From: an uncultured Coriobacteriaceae bacterium
Lineage (GTDB): Bacteria; Actinomycetota; Coriobacteriia; Coriobacteriales; Atopobiaceae
Direction: 5' to 3'
DNA length: 64,000 bases
Assembly (NCBI GenBank): GCA_902777325.1
Contig: CACYTH010000006.1
Span: 62,001 to 126,000, forward strand
Shown: one piece after another, positions 34,614 through 42,808 of the stretch
Position numbering within the stretch: the first letter of the stretch is position 1
Layout: the number at the start of each line of letters is the position of its first letter
Position numbers and translations under genes: made by a program
Notes under the pieces: model-generated
What the model was told of the DNA's origin: nothing
The model's database searches: none
Seen by the model: the letters and a program-made list of their open reading frames with translations, nothing else

Positions 34614-35870
34614 ATGGAGTACACGAACGGATTCGTAAGGCAGCTGACGAACAGGCCGGGTCAGCCGTGGGTGGGCTACGTAAAGGACTCTCAGAGGAGG
34701 CAGAAGTCCAAGACCCTCAAGACCTACGTGAACCGGAACGGCAAGACTTCGCCCGTCAAGACGGAGGCCGACGCCAAGCGAGCGTTGGAGCAGTGGCACG
34801 ACGAGCTTGAGCAGACAGCAATCAGGGACGCCGAGGGCATCCCACAGGCGTCTACCCCGGTCGCTGACTACGTGGACGCCTACATCGATGACCTTGAGGT
34901 CACACAGTCCGTGGAGCCATCCACCGTCGACGGATACCGCAAGTCCGCCAAGTACATCCGGGAGGCGTTCTCCAAGACCTCCATGAGCGACCTCTCGACG
35001 GCTCAGGTGCAGAAGTGGGAGGGCAAGCTCATCAAGCGAGGGTTGTCCTCCTCCACCGTGGGCAAGGCGCACCGCCTCCTCAAGATGGTTTGCAAGCACG
35101 CCGTGGAGGTCCACGACCTAGTTTGGAACCCGGTCGACGCCGTGAAGCCCCCGCGCCGCAAGGCACCGGACCCCAACAGCCTCAGTGCCGAGGACGGAGC
35201 ACGTCTCGCCATGACGCTGGCAGTGATGGAGCCGACGCCCGTTGTCATCGCAGCGACCATATCCCTGTTCTCAGGAATGCGGGAGGGCGAGGTCGCTGGA
35301 TTGCGTTGGCGGGAGGTGGACCTCGACAACAAGGTCATCCACGTCCGGGAGTCCATCGGCACGGCATCAGGCGGCACGTTCTCCAAGACCCCCAAGACCA
35401 GCGGGAGCCGCCGAGACGTTCCCGTCAGTCAGCAGATGGAGACCGCGCTAGAGGCACGGAGGGCCAAGATGCTGGCAGATTGCGAGGAGGCGGGCATCGA
35501 TACCCACGCCGACGATTTCAAGGCTTATTTCGGCTCTCTGTACGTGCTGGGAACGACTGACGGTCGCTGGCACAATCCGACCAGCCTCAGCCGAGAGTGG
35601 TCCGCGCTGGCATCCGCCATGGGTCTCGTAGGTTCTCAGGGACGCCGGGTCTGCTACCACGACCTCCGGCATTCGTTCGCTACCCGTGCCATCGCAGCCG
35701 GGGCGGACGTGAAGTCCGTGGCATCGGTGCTGGGACACGCCAACGCCGCCATGACGCTCAACATCTACGCGAGCGCAGACCCCCACGCCACCGCTAGGGC
35801 ATCGCACCTAGTGTCAGAGGAGCTTGAGCCGAGCACGACCACCGTGCCGTTCGCCATCGTGGAGGGGTAG
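34614..35870 (+). CDS. int: Tyrosine recombinase (phage-type integrase)
   Basis: 418 residues. An N-terminal arm-binding region (about 1-65) and core-binding SAM-like domain (80-180) precede the catalytic domain. The catalytic residues are Arg223 (SGMREGEVAGLRW), His349 and Arg352 (YHDLRHSFATR), His375 (LGHANAAM) and Tyr385 (NIYASA). The ATG at 34614 follows ATAGGAG; an earlier in-frame ATG at 34545 would translate through the repeat array. It catalyses insertion and excision at the 47-bp tRNA-Phe core, with the excisionase. Confidence 0.93.
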   Translation: MEYTNGFVRQLTNRPGQPWVGYVKDSQRRQKSKTLKTYVNRNGKTSPVKTEADAKRALEQWHDELEQTAIRDAEGIPQASTPVADYVDAYIDDLEVTQSVEPSTVDGYRKSAKYIREAFSKTSMSDLSTAQVQKWEGKLIKRGLSSSTVGKAHRLLKMVCKHAVEVHDLVWNPVDAVKPPRRKAPDPNSLSAEDGARLAMTLAVMEPTPVVIAATISLFSGMREGEVAGLRWREVDLDNKVIHVRESIGTASGGTFSKTPKTSGSRRDVPVSQQMETALEARRAKMLADCEEAGIDTHADDFKAYFGSLYVLGTTDGRWHNPTSLSREWSALASAMGLVGSQGRRVCYHDLRHSFATRAIAAGADVKSVASVLGHANAAMTLNIYASADPHATARASHLVSEELEPSTTTVPFAIVEG

Positions 35871-35938
35871 CGGTCACGGCATGTGTGACCGAACTGTGTA
35901 TGCGAACGTATGTTTGCATCATGTACGGCACACGTGGT

Positions 35939-36099
35939 ATCCTGTTCATACAGGACATAGGCCGAGGAACTGGCCTGTTGGTCTGCAAGCGAGGCGTGGC
36001 GAGGAACTGACCACGTTGCACTGTGATTGCTTACGGCTGACCTCCTAGGGATAAGGAACTTTCCCACCGTATCTGTTGGGTTGTTCTTACCTAGGAGGT
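35939..36099 (+). promoter_or_regulatory. Structured leader of the excisionase gene
   Basis: An inverted repeat TCCTGT/ACAGGA (about 35939-35954) is followed by three small hairpins with AGGAACT in the loop (AGGCC/GGCCT at 35959-35976; CGTGG/CCACG at 35995-36015; GGGA/TCCC at 36048-36065). ACCTCCTAGG (36040-36049) pairs with CCTAGGAGGT (36090-36099), which contains the xis ribosome site, so it could hide it. This would make excisionase translation conditional. Confidence 0.6.
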
Positions 36100-36104
36100 T
36101 TTTC

Positions 36105-36326
36105 ATGGACAACCATCCTGTTCAGAATCCAATCATCCCCACAGAGGCCAAGGACCTAAAGACCTTGCCCCTCTTGCTCGACATCGAGACCGCCAAGCGC
36201 ATCCCCGGGTGCAGCGACCGCTACATCCGCAAGCTGTGTGAGGACGGCACCATCCGTGCCGTGAAGATGGGCCGGGTGTGGAGAGTCAACCGTGACAGCC
36301 TCCTAGAGTTTTGCGGACTCGCATAG
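36105..36326 (+). CDS. xis: Excisionase-type helix-turn-helix protein
   Basis: 73 residues, MerR/excisionase DNA-binding-domain type: LLLDIETAKRIPGCSDRYIR then KLCEDGTIRAVKMGRVWRVN, ending LLEFCGLA. These small proteins bind near att sites and steer the integrase to excision. CTAGGAGG precedes the ATG at 36105 and lies inside an inverted repeat. Next gene starts 10 bp later. Confidence 0.85.
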   Translation: MDNHPVQNPIIPTEAKDLKTLPLLLDIETAKRIPGCSDRYIRKLCEDGTIRAVKMGRVWRVNRDSLLEFCGLA

Positions 36327-36336
36327 AGGAGGCAGC

Positions 36337-36750
36337 ATGACAGCTAATGACAATGCCGTGCGCCTGTTCCCCGTGGACGAGATGACAGACAACACGGCAT
36401 CCGATGACACGACCATTGTAGACCTTGAGCGGGCCGAGCGAGGCCGTCTCATGTACGCCGACTGTGACCGCTGGACCCACGACAACGAGGATGCCGCAAG
36501 CTACGTGGAGAGGGCCGTCCTCAACGCCGTCCGCCATGGTCGCAAGGTCTCCGTCCGCGAGAAGCTGGAACGGGTCCGCTGGGGAGACTTCACCGACCTG
36601 TACGGCAAGCCGACATCCGCGAGCAACAACCTATCCGCGCCGCTGGCACGCCGCATCATCGAGCGGCACCCGGAGGCGGGTCCGTACATCATCGTGAGGC
36701 CGAGCGTCTGTGATGCCTACGACCTCCTAGTCTCCGAGGAGCTGGCATGA
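36337..36750 (+). CDS. Hypothetical element protein, 137 aa
   Basis: Not recognised. Acidic N-terminal 35 residues (TDNTASDDTTIVDLERAERG) are followed by a basic helical part (ERAVLNAVRHGRKVSVREKL) and IIERHPEAGPYIIVRPSVCD. An AGGAGG site precedes the ATG. It overlaps the DUF6291 gene by 4 bp (ATGA), so the two are translationally coupled. A replication or regulatory role is possible from position only. Confidence 0.75.
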   Translation: MTANDNAVRLFPVDEMTDNTASDDTTIVDLERAERGRLMYADCDRWTHDNEDAASYVERAVLNAVRHGRKVSVREKLERVRWGDFTDLYGKPTSASNNLSAPLARRIIERHPEAGPYIIVRPSVCDAYDLLVSEELA

Positions 36751-36998
36751 GTGCAGCCGAGGTCAAGTCCATCGCGTTCTACAGGTCATATTACGAGGCG
36801 GGTCAGCTCCTCAGTGATGACCAGCGACACAGGCTCTATGACGCCATCCCGGAGTTCGCGTTCTGTGGGGTGGAGCCGGATTTCGACGGGGACGTCATGC
36901 TCCAGCTCGCGTGGTCGCTGTGCAAGCCCAACGTCGAGAAGTCCATCGAGAATGCCCTCAACGGCAGCAAGGGCGGCAGACCCAAGAAGCAGGAATGA
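36747..36998 (+). CDS. DUF6291-like phage replication-region protein
   Basis: 83 residues. FYRSYYEAGQLLSDDQRHRL, a YDAIPEFAFCGVEPDF segment and a GSKGGRPKK tail match small phage proteins that are found beside replisome organisers (DUF6291). Full-length relatives continue into a DnaD-like or winged-helix region; this one stops after the GGRPKK segment. Supports a phage origin of the element. Overlaps the preceding gene by 4 bp. Confidence 0.75.
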   Translation: MSAAEVKSIAFYRSYYEAGQLLSDDQRHRLYDAIPEFAFCGVEPDFDGDVMLQLAWSLCKPNVEKSIENALNGSKGGRPKKQE

Positions 36999-37089
36999 AC
37001 CCGATCGAAAACGTCCCTTGAAACCCCCCTTTTTACCGATATGAGGAGAGAGGACATGAATTGCCATGCCATGAGAGGAGAGTATATCC

Positions 37090-37356
37090 ATGCTTTCGAC
37101 GCCTGTTGACGGACTCGCCATCATCGAGGGATTCGCGGAGAACGAGGGCCTTGAGTACGTCCTACAGTTCGGAGACCTTGAGGAGTGGTACCTCCGTTGG
37201 ATGGAGAACGGCTGGGTTGACGATGACGGCAGGGACATGAACCAAGGCGTCATCTACAGGGACCACGGCTCCAAGCGTCTGCTGCCCCGATGGGCATCCA
37301 TGCTTCTGGGGCTTGAGCGTGGGTACAGGCGCAAGGCAGGCACGGAGGACATATGA
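37090..37356 (+). CDS. Hypothetical element protein, 88 aa
   Basis: Not recognised. An acidic N-terminal region with tryptophans (LEEWYLRWMENGWVDDDGRD) is followed by a basic C-terminus. AGAGGAGAG precedes the ATG. It overlaps the next gene by 4 bp. A 17-codon open frame with its own site begins at 37056 and ends inside this gene, which may couple its translation. Confidence 0.7.
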   Translation: MLSTPVDGLAIIEGFAENEGLEYVLQFGDLEEWYLRWMENGWVDDDGRDMNQGVIYRDHGSKRLLPRWASMLLGLERGYRRKAGTEDI

Positions 37357-37559
37357 GCCAACGGTCCACACTCCTCACCGCCATCGATGACGTACTACGT
37401 CAGCCATGCAGAGACCCCGTGTCCGGTCAGACCGTCAGGGGAACGGAGCTACTACGACGGACCCTCCTCCGCATGAGCGACAGCGGGGACGAGGAGGCCG
37501 AGGAGCTTCTACAGGTCATAGAGGAGAACCACAGGCGCAAGCAACGCCACAAGAGATAG
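37353..37559 (+). CDS. Hypothetical element protein, 68 aa
   Basis: Not recognised. Helical, with a strongly basic end (EENHRRKQRHKR) that may bind nucleic acid. Overlaps the previous gene by 4 bp and precedes the small-terminase-like gene by 11 bp. Confidence 0.65.
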   Translation: MSQRSTLLTAIDDVLRQPCRDPVSGQTVRGTELLRRTLLRMSDSGDEEAEELLQVIEENHRRKQRHKR

Positions 37560-37570
37560 GAGCACAACCA

Positions 37571-37930
37571 GTGAACAACGAGAACTTGAGGAGTCTGGCA
37601 GACCGACCAGCCGACGAGCGCAGGTCCATAGCCTCCATGGGCGGCATCGCGTCAGGCGAGGCACGGCGGGAGCGCAAGGCCCTACGCGAGGCGTTCGAGA
37701 TAGCCCTCAACTGCCCTGTGACCGTCAAGGGGACGGAGATGTCAGCAGTTGACGCCGTGGCACTCGCCACCGTAGAAGCCGCCATGAATGGGGACATGAG
37801 GGCCGTCACCATCCTACGCGACACATGTGACGGCAAGCCGAGCGAGCACATCATCACGGAGCCGACCATCAGCGAGGAGACGCGCCGCGAGATTGACCGG
37901 ATTCTATTTGAGCTTGACGAGGAGGATTAG
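37571..37930 (+). CDS. Small-terminase-like protein
   Basis: 119 residues from GTG 37571, chosen by AGGAG eight bases upstream. SIASMGGIASGEARRERKAL then a region with VALATVEAAMNGDMRAVTI and RDTCDGKPSEH match small phage proteins that are annotated as terminase small subunits or their relatives (SxxKGGxAsGeaRRerkal ... kGDvkAfevlrDtiGekP). A small terminase on a mini-element is a mark of phage satellites that redirect helper packaging. The match is by pattern only; residues for DNA binding cannot be shown. Confidence 0.6.
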   Translation: MNNENLRSLADRPADERRSIASMGGIASGEARRERKALREAFEIALNCPVTVKGTEMSAVDAVALATVEAAMNGDMRAVTILRDTCDGKPSEHIITEPTISEETRREIDRILFELDEED

Positions 37931-37935
37931 TCACA

Positions 37936-38625
37936 ATGAGCAACATAGAGAAGCTGGCACGCGAGTATCAGTCAACGTGGGTGGGTCTCAGGGACGCCCA
38001 CAGCCGTTACCAGACCACCATGGAGCGGCTGGAACAGTACAGGGGTAGCCGAGGATACGAGGCGGATGCCAACAAGGCCAAGGAGACCTACGACAACGCC
38101 GTCGATGGCATCCATTACGCCCAAGGCCCCAAGCTCAGGGCGATTCTGAAGTCCATGGAGGCCACCATCCCGCCCAAGAAGATGGACGTTCCATCGGAGG
38201 AGGCCGTCCGTTTGCTTCAGGCCTTGAGCATGAGGGAACATCTCGACGCCGATGAGGTCGCGCTGGCAACGGAAACGCTCAAGGACAGCCCGACAGCCAT
38301 GAAGTCGCTGGCAGAGATTGCCCTCCGCGCTGGCACCGCCCTACCCTCCGGATACAAGAGCTGGGAGGACCAGAAGCGGGACGCGCTGGACGAGCTGACG
38401 GAGGCCGTCAACGGTCTGTTGGCGTGGCGTGGTCAGAGTGCTGACGAGATTTCGGAGGCGTACTTCAGGGCGAGGAGTCCATACCTAGAGGGCGGCAACG
38501 CTCCGAGCCACGCATTTACACAAGCCGAGGTTGCCCGGTACGACATGGACGGGGCGTGCATCTACGACACCATCAAGCAGATGTTAGGCCATGCGTCCTA
38601 CGACGCCGCCATCCGTCTCGACTAG
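37936..38625 (+). CDS. Hypothetical element protein, 229 aa
   Basis: Not recognised. Mostly helical, with a coiled-coil-like N-terminal third (residues 5-60) and no membrane segment. It is the last gene of the element, 5 bp after the small-terminase-like gene, so it belongs to the same transcript. A terminator follows at 38696. A capsid-size or scaffold-interfering role is conceivable by analogy with other satellites but has no sequence support. Confidence 0.75.
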   Translation: MSNIEKLAREYQSTWVGLRDAHSRYQTTMERLEQYRGSRGYEADANKAKETYDNAVDGIHYAQGPKLRAILKSMEATIPPKKMDVPSEEAVRLLQALSMREHLDADEVALATETLKDSPTAMKSLAEIALRAGTALPSGYKSWEDQKRDALDELTEAVNGLLAWRGQSADEISEAYFRARSPYLEGGNAPSHAFTQAEVARYDMDGACIYDTIKQMLGHASYDAAIRLD

Positions 38626-38695
38626 CTGACATTCACCGGGGCTTGTCCTTTCACCCGGTGTGGTCATCCTGTGGGAGTGCACGCCCACGGGAACG

Positions 38696-38724
38696 GCACC
38701 CGTCCGTCGTGGCGGGTGCTTTTT
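38696..38724 (+). terminator. Terminator of the element's operon
   Basis: GCACCCG (38696-38702) pairs with CGGGTGC (38713-38719), then TTTTT. Confidence 0.85.
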
Positions 38725-38767
38725 CGTGGCCTCAGAACGGGTCGATTTCGGGTTAGTTGGGCCGTTT

Positions 38768-38800
38768 GGGTGAACTCAGGGTGAACAGCTGGGTGAACAG
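38768..38800 (+). repeat. Right arm-type site array
   Basis: GGGTGAACTC at 38768, then GGGTGAACAG at 38779 and 38791. Same orientation and same 11/12-bp spacing as the left array. Confidence 0.8.
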
Positions 38801-38812
38801 AATCGAGGCATG

Positions 38813-38846
38813 AAAAAACCTCTGACCCATTTCAGCAGGTCAGAGG
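38813..38846 (-). terminator. Terminator of tRNA-Phe supplied by the element
   Basis: On the minus strand CCTCTGACC and GGTCAGAGG form a 9-bp stem followed by TTTTTT (38818-38813). It lies inside the element, replacing the original terminator now at the left end. Confidence 0.8.
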
Positions 38847-38856
38847 CCCTAAATTC

Positions 38857-38903
38857 ATGGTGGCTGGGGAGGGAGTCGAACCCCCGACACAGGGATTTTC
38901 AGT
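38857..38903. repeat. Right att repeat (within the intact tRNA-Phe)
   Basis: 47 bp identical to 34387-34433. Confidence 0.92.
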
Positions 38904-38933
38904 CCCCTGCTCTACCAACTGAGCTACCCAGCC
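38858..38933 (-). tRNA. tRNA-Phe (GAA)
   Basis: 76 nt including an encoded CCA. Acceptor GGCTGGG pairs with CCCAGCC. D-arm GCTCAGTTGGTAGAGC, anticodon loop with GAA inside GACTGAAAATC, and T-loop GTTCGACTC are all in place. The 3' part is the insertion site of the small element to its left. Confidence 0.96.
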
Positions 38934-38960
38934 GAGTGCTTGTCGCTTGCAAGCCTGTTT

Positions 38961-38988
38961 AATATACCAGACTCCAGCGACGCGTCAA
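38961..38988 (-). promoter_or_regulatory. Promoter of tRNA-Phe
   Basis: Minus strand: TTGACG (38988-38983), 16-bp spacer, TATATT (38966-38961), 28 bp before the mature tRNA 5' end. Confidence 0.7.
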
Positions 38989-39027
38989 TGCCCATCTTGC
39001 AGTTTTTTGGCATCCACAGAATTTGCT

Positions 39028-39050
39028 GGGGCGACCACGCCGGTCGCCCC
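39028..39050 (-). terminator. Terminator after telA
   Basis: GGGGCGACC (39028-39036) pairs with GGTCGCCCC (39042-39050), 22 bp past the telA stop codon. Confidence 0.7.
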
Positions 39051-39072
39051 ATCCTTGACGCATCGTTTGCCG

Positions 39073-40218
39073 CTAGTTCTCCAGCGTAAAGCTTCCGGAG
39101 CTCTCCATCTGCTGCAGCCTGCGCTCCCCCTCCTCGGCAATCTGGCGGAAGTCGGCGATGGTCTGCTGCATCTGCGGCAGGGCACGCTGCTTGTACACCG
39201 AGATGTCATTGAGGGCAGACAGCGCGTCGTTGAAGGCCGCCTTGAGCGTCTCCGGGGAGATGGAGGCCTCGGTCGCCTGGCGCTGCACGGCAACGCCCTG
39301 CTCCTTGAGCATGCGCGACGTGGCGGCAATCATGTCGTTGGTGGTGGCGTTAAGCGCCTGCACCTTGTCGAGGACGATCTTCTGGTTGTAGAGCGCGCCG
39401 GCAACCGTGACGGCCGTGCGCAGCGATGCAACCGTCACGTGCTCGGCGCGGTCGACCGCACGCACGAGCTCGAGGTTGTTGCGACGCACCACGTCCATGG
39501 CCACGATGCCCTGCTGGTTGACCACCAGAAGCTGCTGGAAGTCCATGATCTTCTGGCGCAGCGGGAAGATGACCTCCTCCTCGAGGAAGGCGACGCGCTC
39601 GTCGTCGTTGCCTGCCGCGCGGATCTCCTCGACCTTTGAGGTGAGGTACGCGTCGAGGTCGATGGCCATCTCGAGCTTTTGGTTGAGCTGCTTGGTGAGG
39701 TCGCGCATGGCGCCCTCCTCCAGCTCGAGGGTCACGTTGTCCTGCTTGAGCGTGGTGCGGCCACGGTCGAGCGACTTGACGATGTCGGCAATCTCGCCGT
39801 CGGCGCTCTTGTAGCGCTCGAAGTAGCGGCGCACGGGGTTGAACAGCCCGCCCAGCGGACCGGACTTTGCGAAGTCGATGCCCGACGGGTCGAGGTCGCG
39901 CATCTTGATCGCCAGGTCCTCAAGGCTCCTGGCAACCTCGCCGCTCTCGCTTCCGCCGCGCGAGAGCTCGCCCATGCGCTTGGCGAGAATCGCGTTCTTG
40001 GTGGCCGAGCGCTCCATGATGTCGGTGCCGAGGTCGTTGACGGCACTGGTGATCTCGCGACGGCTCTGCACCGAGTCGAGGTTGACGTTGATGATCTGGT
40101 CGCCCTTCTCGCTGGCCGCGGAGTCGACCGCGCTGGCATAGGCGGGCGTTACCGCCGTCTCCTGCTTGACAAGGTCCTTCACCTCATCGGGATCGGGAAT
40201 CTCAAGGTCGAAGCCCAT
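39073..40218 (-). CDS. telA: TelA-family (toxic anion resistance) protein
   Basis: 381 residues, almost all helical, no membrane segment. The family core shows in PVRRYFERYKSADGEIADIV, then a DNVTLELEEGAMRDL segment and DFQQLLVVNQQGIVAMDVVR. TelA proteins were linked to tellurite resistance and cell-envelope stress; the biochemical role is unknown. AAGGAG precedes the ATG at 40218. It follows the VWA gene and an XpaC-like gene, the neighbourhood usual for telA in Gram-positive bacteria. Confidence 0.9.
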   Translation of the reverse strand: MGFDLEIPDPDEVKDLVKQETAVTPAYASAVDSAASEKGDQIINVNLDSVQSRREITSAVNDLGTDIMERSATKNAILAKRMGELSRGGSESGEVARSLEDLAIKMRDLDPSGIDFAKSGPLGGLFNPVRRYFERYKSADGEIADIVKSLDRGRTTLKQDNVTLELEEGAMRDLTKQLNQKLEMAIDLDAYLTSKVEEIRAAGNDDERVAFLEEEVIFPLRQKIMDFQQLLVVNQQGIVAMDVVRRNNLELVRAVDRAEHVTVASLRTAVTVAGALYNQKIVLDKVQALNATTNDMIAATSRMLKEQGVAVQRQATEASISPETLKAAFNDALSALNDISVYKQRALPQMQQTIADFRQIAEEGERRLQQMESSGSFTLEN

Positions 40219-40261
40219 GCGACACACTCCTTACTTGTCAATCGCGGCCAGGGCCGCCCTC

Positions 40262-41956
40262 TTACATGTTGGCGTTGAACAGGTTCTTGAGCTGATAGAC
40301 CACGTCGTCCGTCGATGCGTCGATGCTTGCCGCCTCGTTGATGGAGCTGATCTTCTTCAACGCATCGATATTGGCGTTATACCCAATGGTGTAGACGGGA
40401 ATACGCAGTGCCTTGAGAATGCCCTCGACGTCGGCGAGGTCGTGACCGGTGTTGGTCTCGCCATCCGAGAGCACGAAGATGAGCGGCTTGGCGTCGGGGT
40501 GCTCCACAAGGGCCTCCTGCACCATTTGCGTGGCCACGGCAATGCCGTCAAAGGTGGCCGTGCCGCCACCGGCGCGGAGATTCTCGACCGCGCCCTTGAA
40601 GTAGGCCTGCTGGTTGAGGTCGAACTCGCCGATGGGCAGTTCGATGGTCACGAAGTCGGAGTAGGAGACCATGCCCACGTAGTTGTCGCTCTTGATGTAG
40701 CGCATGCTGTTGACGAGCGACTCCTGCAGCGCGCGCATCGGCGCACCGTCCATGGAGCCCGAGACGTCGGCCACGAAGACCGCCACCACCGGCTTGCCGT
40801 TGTCCTTGTTGTCCTTGTAGACCCTCTGGGCCTGCAGAAGCGTCTTGCCGTCGATCTCGGGGTTCTCGCTCTTGTAGTCGTCGAGGCCATTGAAGCCGTA
40901 CTTCTTGGCCAGGTCGGCACCGTTGTCATCGCAGTAGGCAGCAAAGAGCTCCAGGATCTGGCGCTTGTCGTCGTCCACGCCCGGCAGCACCACCAGCGGG
41001 TTGTCATGCCGGTAGCCAAAGGGAACGAACTTGTACGACTTGGAGAGCGAGGGCTCGTTGGCGTAGAGCTGGTACTCGAGGACAAAGCCGTCCAGCGAGC
41101 CGCGCTCGGCCGCGTCACGCATCTGGACGGTGGTCATGGCGACGAAGGGCACGTTCGCCTGGAACTGGCTGAAGCCGTCGATGGCGGTATCAGACAGGGG
41201 GTCCTTGCGGTCGTAGCGCTGCAGCGTGGAGACGAGGAAGTTGAGGCCCGTGCTGCTGGTGAAGGGGTTGGTGTAGCCCATGGCGAGCTTGCCCTCGCCC
41301 ACGGCCTCGGTCACAGCCTTGAGGTCTGCCTGGCCATACTCGTCCACGAGCGCGTCATAGTGCTCCTGGTCGACGAGGAAGCCGGCTACGTTGCCCACCG
41401 TACGCTCGCGCACGTACTCGCAGTTGATGTTCTTGGCCGCGAGCATGTCGATCCACAGGCGGCTCGAGGGGGTGTATCCGTCGGGCTTGGCCTTGCCCGT
41501 GGTGATGTAGTCGTTGCCAAGGCCGCTCGAGACGTTGCGGATCTGCACGGAGACCTGCTGTCCGCCCACCTCGTAGCCGGCCCTGTTGAAGCCTTCCGCG
41601 AGCTCGCGCATCCAGCCGTCGCTTCCCTGCCCCGCCTTCTCGGGCGAGCACCAGATCTCGGCATAGAGGCTGGTGGTGGCCTCGGCGGTCACCTTGTTGT
41701 TGTCGAGGTCGGGCAGCTCGTCGGCGGTGGTGTCCTCCTGCTCGGTGTACTCCACAGACGACTTGACGGGCGTCGCGGTCGTCGGGTCGATGCTGTCGAC
41801 CATGCGCGTGAGGGTGGTGGTCGCGTCCTCCACCGTGCGCACGTTCTTGGGAACCATGACGTTGCGTGCCACGATGAAAGCGCCGAACACCACGATACTC
41901 ACCACCACGATGCCCGCGATTACCGCGATGATCGACTTAGCGTTATTGCGGCTCAT
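40262..41956 (-). CDS. Membrane-anchored VWA-domain protein with a solute-binding-like domain
   Basis: 564 residues. One N-terminal helix (about 11-33) leaves the rest outside. Residues 95-340 resemble a periplasmic-binding fold (SLYAEIWCSPEKAG to the block with FVAMTTVQMRDAA). Residues 385-560 form a VWA domain with a full metal site: VADVSGSMDG, GGGTATFDG and FVLSDGETNTG. It probably binds a ligand or partner outside the cell in a metal-dependent way. GGAGGAAG precedes the ATG. It lies between XpaC-like and TelA genes in one operon. Confidence 0.85.
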   Translation of the reverse strand: MSRNNAKSIIAVIAGIVVVSIVVFGAFIVARNVMVPKNVRTVEDATTTLTRMVDSIDPTTATPVKSSVEYTEQEDTTADELPDLDNNKVTAEATTSLYAEIWCSPEKAGQGSDGWMRELAEGFNRAGYEVGGQQVSVQIRNVSSGLGNDYITTGKAKPDGYTPSSRLWIDMLAAKNINCEYVRERTVGNVAGFLVDQEHYDALVDEYGQADLKAVTEAVGEGKLAMGYTNPFTSSTGLNFLVSTLQRYDRKDPLSDTAIDGFSQFQANVPFVAMTTVQMRDAAERGSLDGFVLEYQLYANEPSLSKSYKFVPFGYRHDNPLVVLPGVDDDKRQILELFAAYCDDNGADLAKKYGFNGLDDYKSENPEIDGKTLLQAQRVYKDNKDNGKPVVAVFVADVSGSMDGAPMRALQESLVNSMRYIKSDNYVGMVSYSDFVTIELPIGEFDLNQQAYFKGAVENLRAGGGTATFDGIAVATQMVQEALVEHPDAKPLIFVLSDGETNTGHDLADVEGILKALRIPVYTIGYNANIDALKKISSINEAASIDASTDDVVYQLKNLFNANM

Positions 41957-41986
41957 TTCTTCCTCCAAGCCTTTGGCGCTGCGCGC

Positions 41987-42718
41987 CTACCGGTAGTACT
42001 TCATCTGCTCGAGCAGGCCCTTGACCTCATCGAGCATCTTGGTGTTGTCCTCGCGGTTGTCGTCGCCCTGGAGGTCGGAGAGCTCCATCTCGAGCTTGCC
42101 CATCTCCAGCAAAAGCCGCTCGTTGGCCTCGAGCACCTCGCGCATGTCGGAGAGTGCGTCCTCGTAGACCGCAAGCTGCTCGCTTGTGAGGGTGCTCTCC
42201 TTGGCCCCGGGGAGCCTGCGCCTTGACTTGCGATATGCGTCGACGTCAAATGCCTGGATGCGGTTGGCGAGAAGGGCGCAGTTGCGCAGCAGGGTGCTTC
42301 TCGCGGAGTCCGCCACCGCGCAGAACTTGCCGGCGCTGAGGCTCGTCTCGCCAAAGGTGGACTCTATCACGCGGTAGAGACGCTGATGGCGGCGTTCCAT
42401 GGTCTCGACTTGGCCCGCCGCCTCCTCGGCATAGCTGCCCACCACGGGAAGCTCGGCCATGGACTTCAGATAGGGCAGCACGTCCTCCGTGTCGCTCACC
42501 TGGCCCGTCTCAAGCAGGTGGTACTCGGGCTCGTGCAGGTAGGCATAGGTGGAGGCACCGAAGCCGCCCGCCAGCAGGATGCCGCAGATGACCGAGAGGC
42601 CCGCACGCAGAATCGACGGATCGGAGGGGGTGAGCCCCACCAGCCATGGCGTATAGAGCACCATGCCCGTGATGGCAAGTGCCGCGTATGAGCCAAGTAG
42701 ACGCGCGTACCTTCTCAT
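41987..42718 (-). CDS. XpaC-like membrane protein with coiled coil
   Basis: 243 residues. Two membrane helices near the N-terminus (about 8-28 and 38-58) are followed by a long helical cytosolic part, including LRRCALL-like and LEANERLLLEMGKLEMELSD coiled-coil stretches. This is the layout of XpaC (5-bromo-4-chloroindolyl phosphate hydrolysis) proteins, which occur beside TelA. Sequence similarity is too low for me to be sure. It leads the XpaC-VWA-TelA operon, 30 bp before the VWA gene. Confidence 0.65.
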   Translation of the reverse strand: MRRYARLLGSYAALAITGMVLYTPWLVGLTPSDPSILRAGLSVICGILLAGGFGASTYAYLHEPEYHLLETGQVSDTEDVLPYLKSMAELPVVGSYAEEAAGQVETMERRHQRLYRVIESTFGETSLSAGKFCAVADSARSTLLRNCALLANRIQAFDVDAYRKSRRRLPGAKESTLTSEQLAVYEDALSDMREVLEANERLLLEMGKLEMELSDLQGDDNREDNTKMLDEVKGLLEQMKYYR

Positions 42719-42808
42719 CCCTGAAGTCTCCGAGACCAGAATTGACCAACAGAGTCTATTGTACCCATCTGGGCCACAAAGCCCTCGGACCGCAGGCGGG
42801 ACAAGACG

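Larger units (their letters stand above)
34387..38903. mobile_element. Miniature integrated element in tRNA-Phe (satellite-like)
   Basis: Bounded by 47-bp identical direct repeats (34387-34433 and 38857-38903) that are the 3' part of the tRNA-Phe gene. The intact tRNA is on the right. Inside, in order, are integrase, excisionase, an unknown gene, DUF6291, two unknown genes, a small-terminase-like gene and a last unknown gene, all rightward. Repeats of GGGTGAACAG sit just inside both ends. No structural, lysis or conjugation genes are present, so it would depend on a helper for transfer, if it moves at all. Confidence 0.88.

Noticed and set aside
37056..37109. A 17-codon open frame with its own ribosome site before the 88-residue element gene
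   Set aside because: Too short to support as a gene; mentioned only as a possible coupling peptide.
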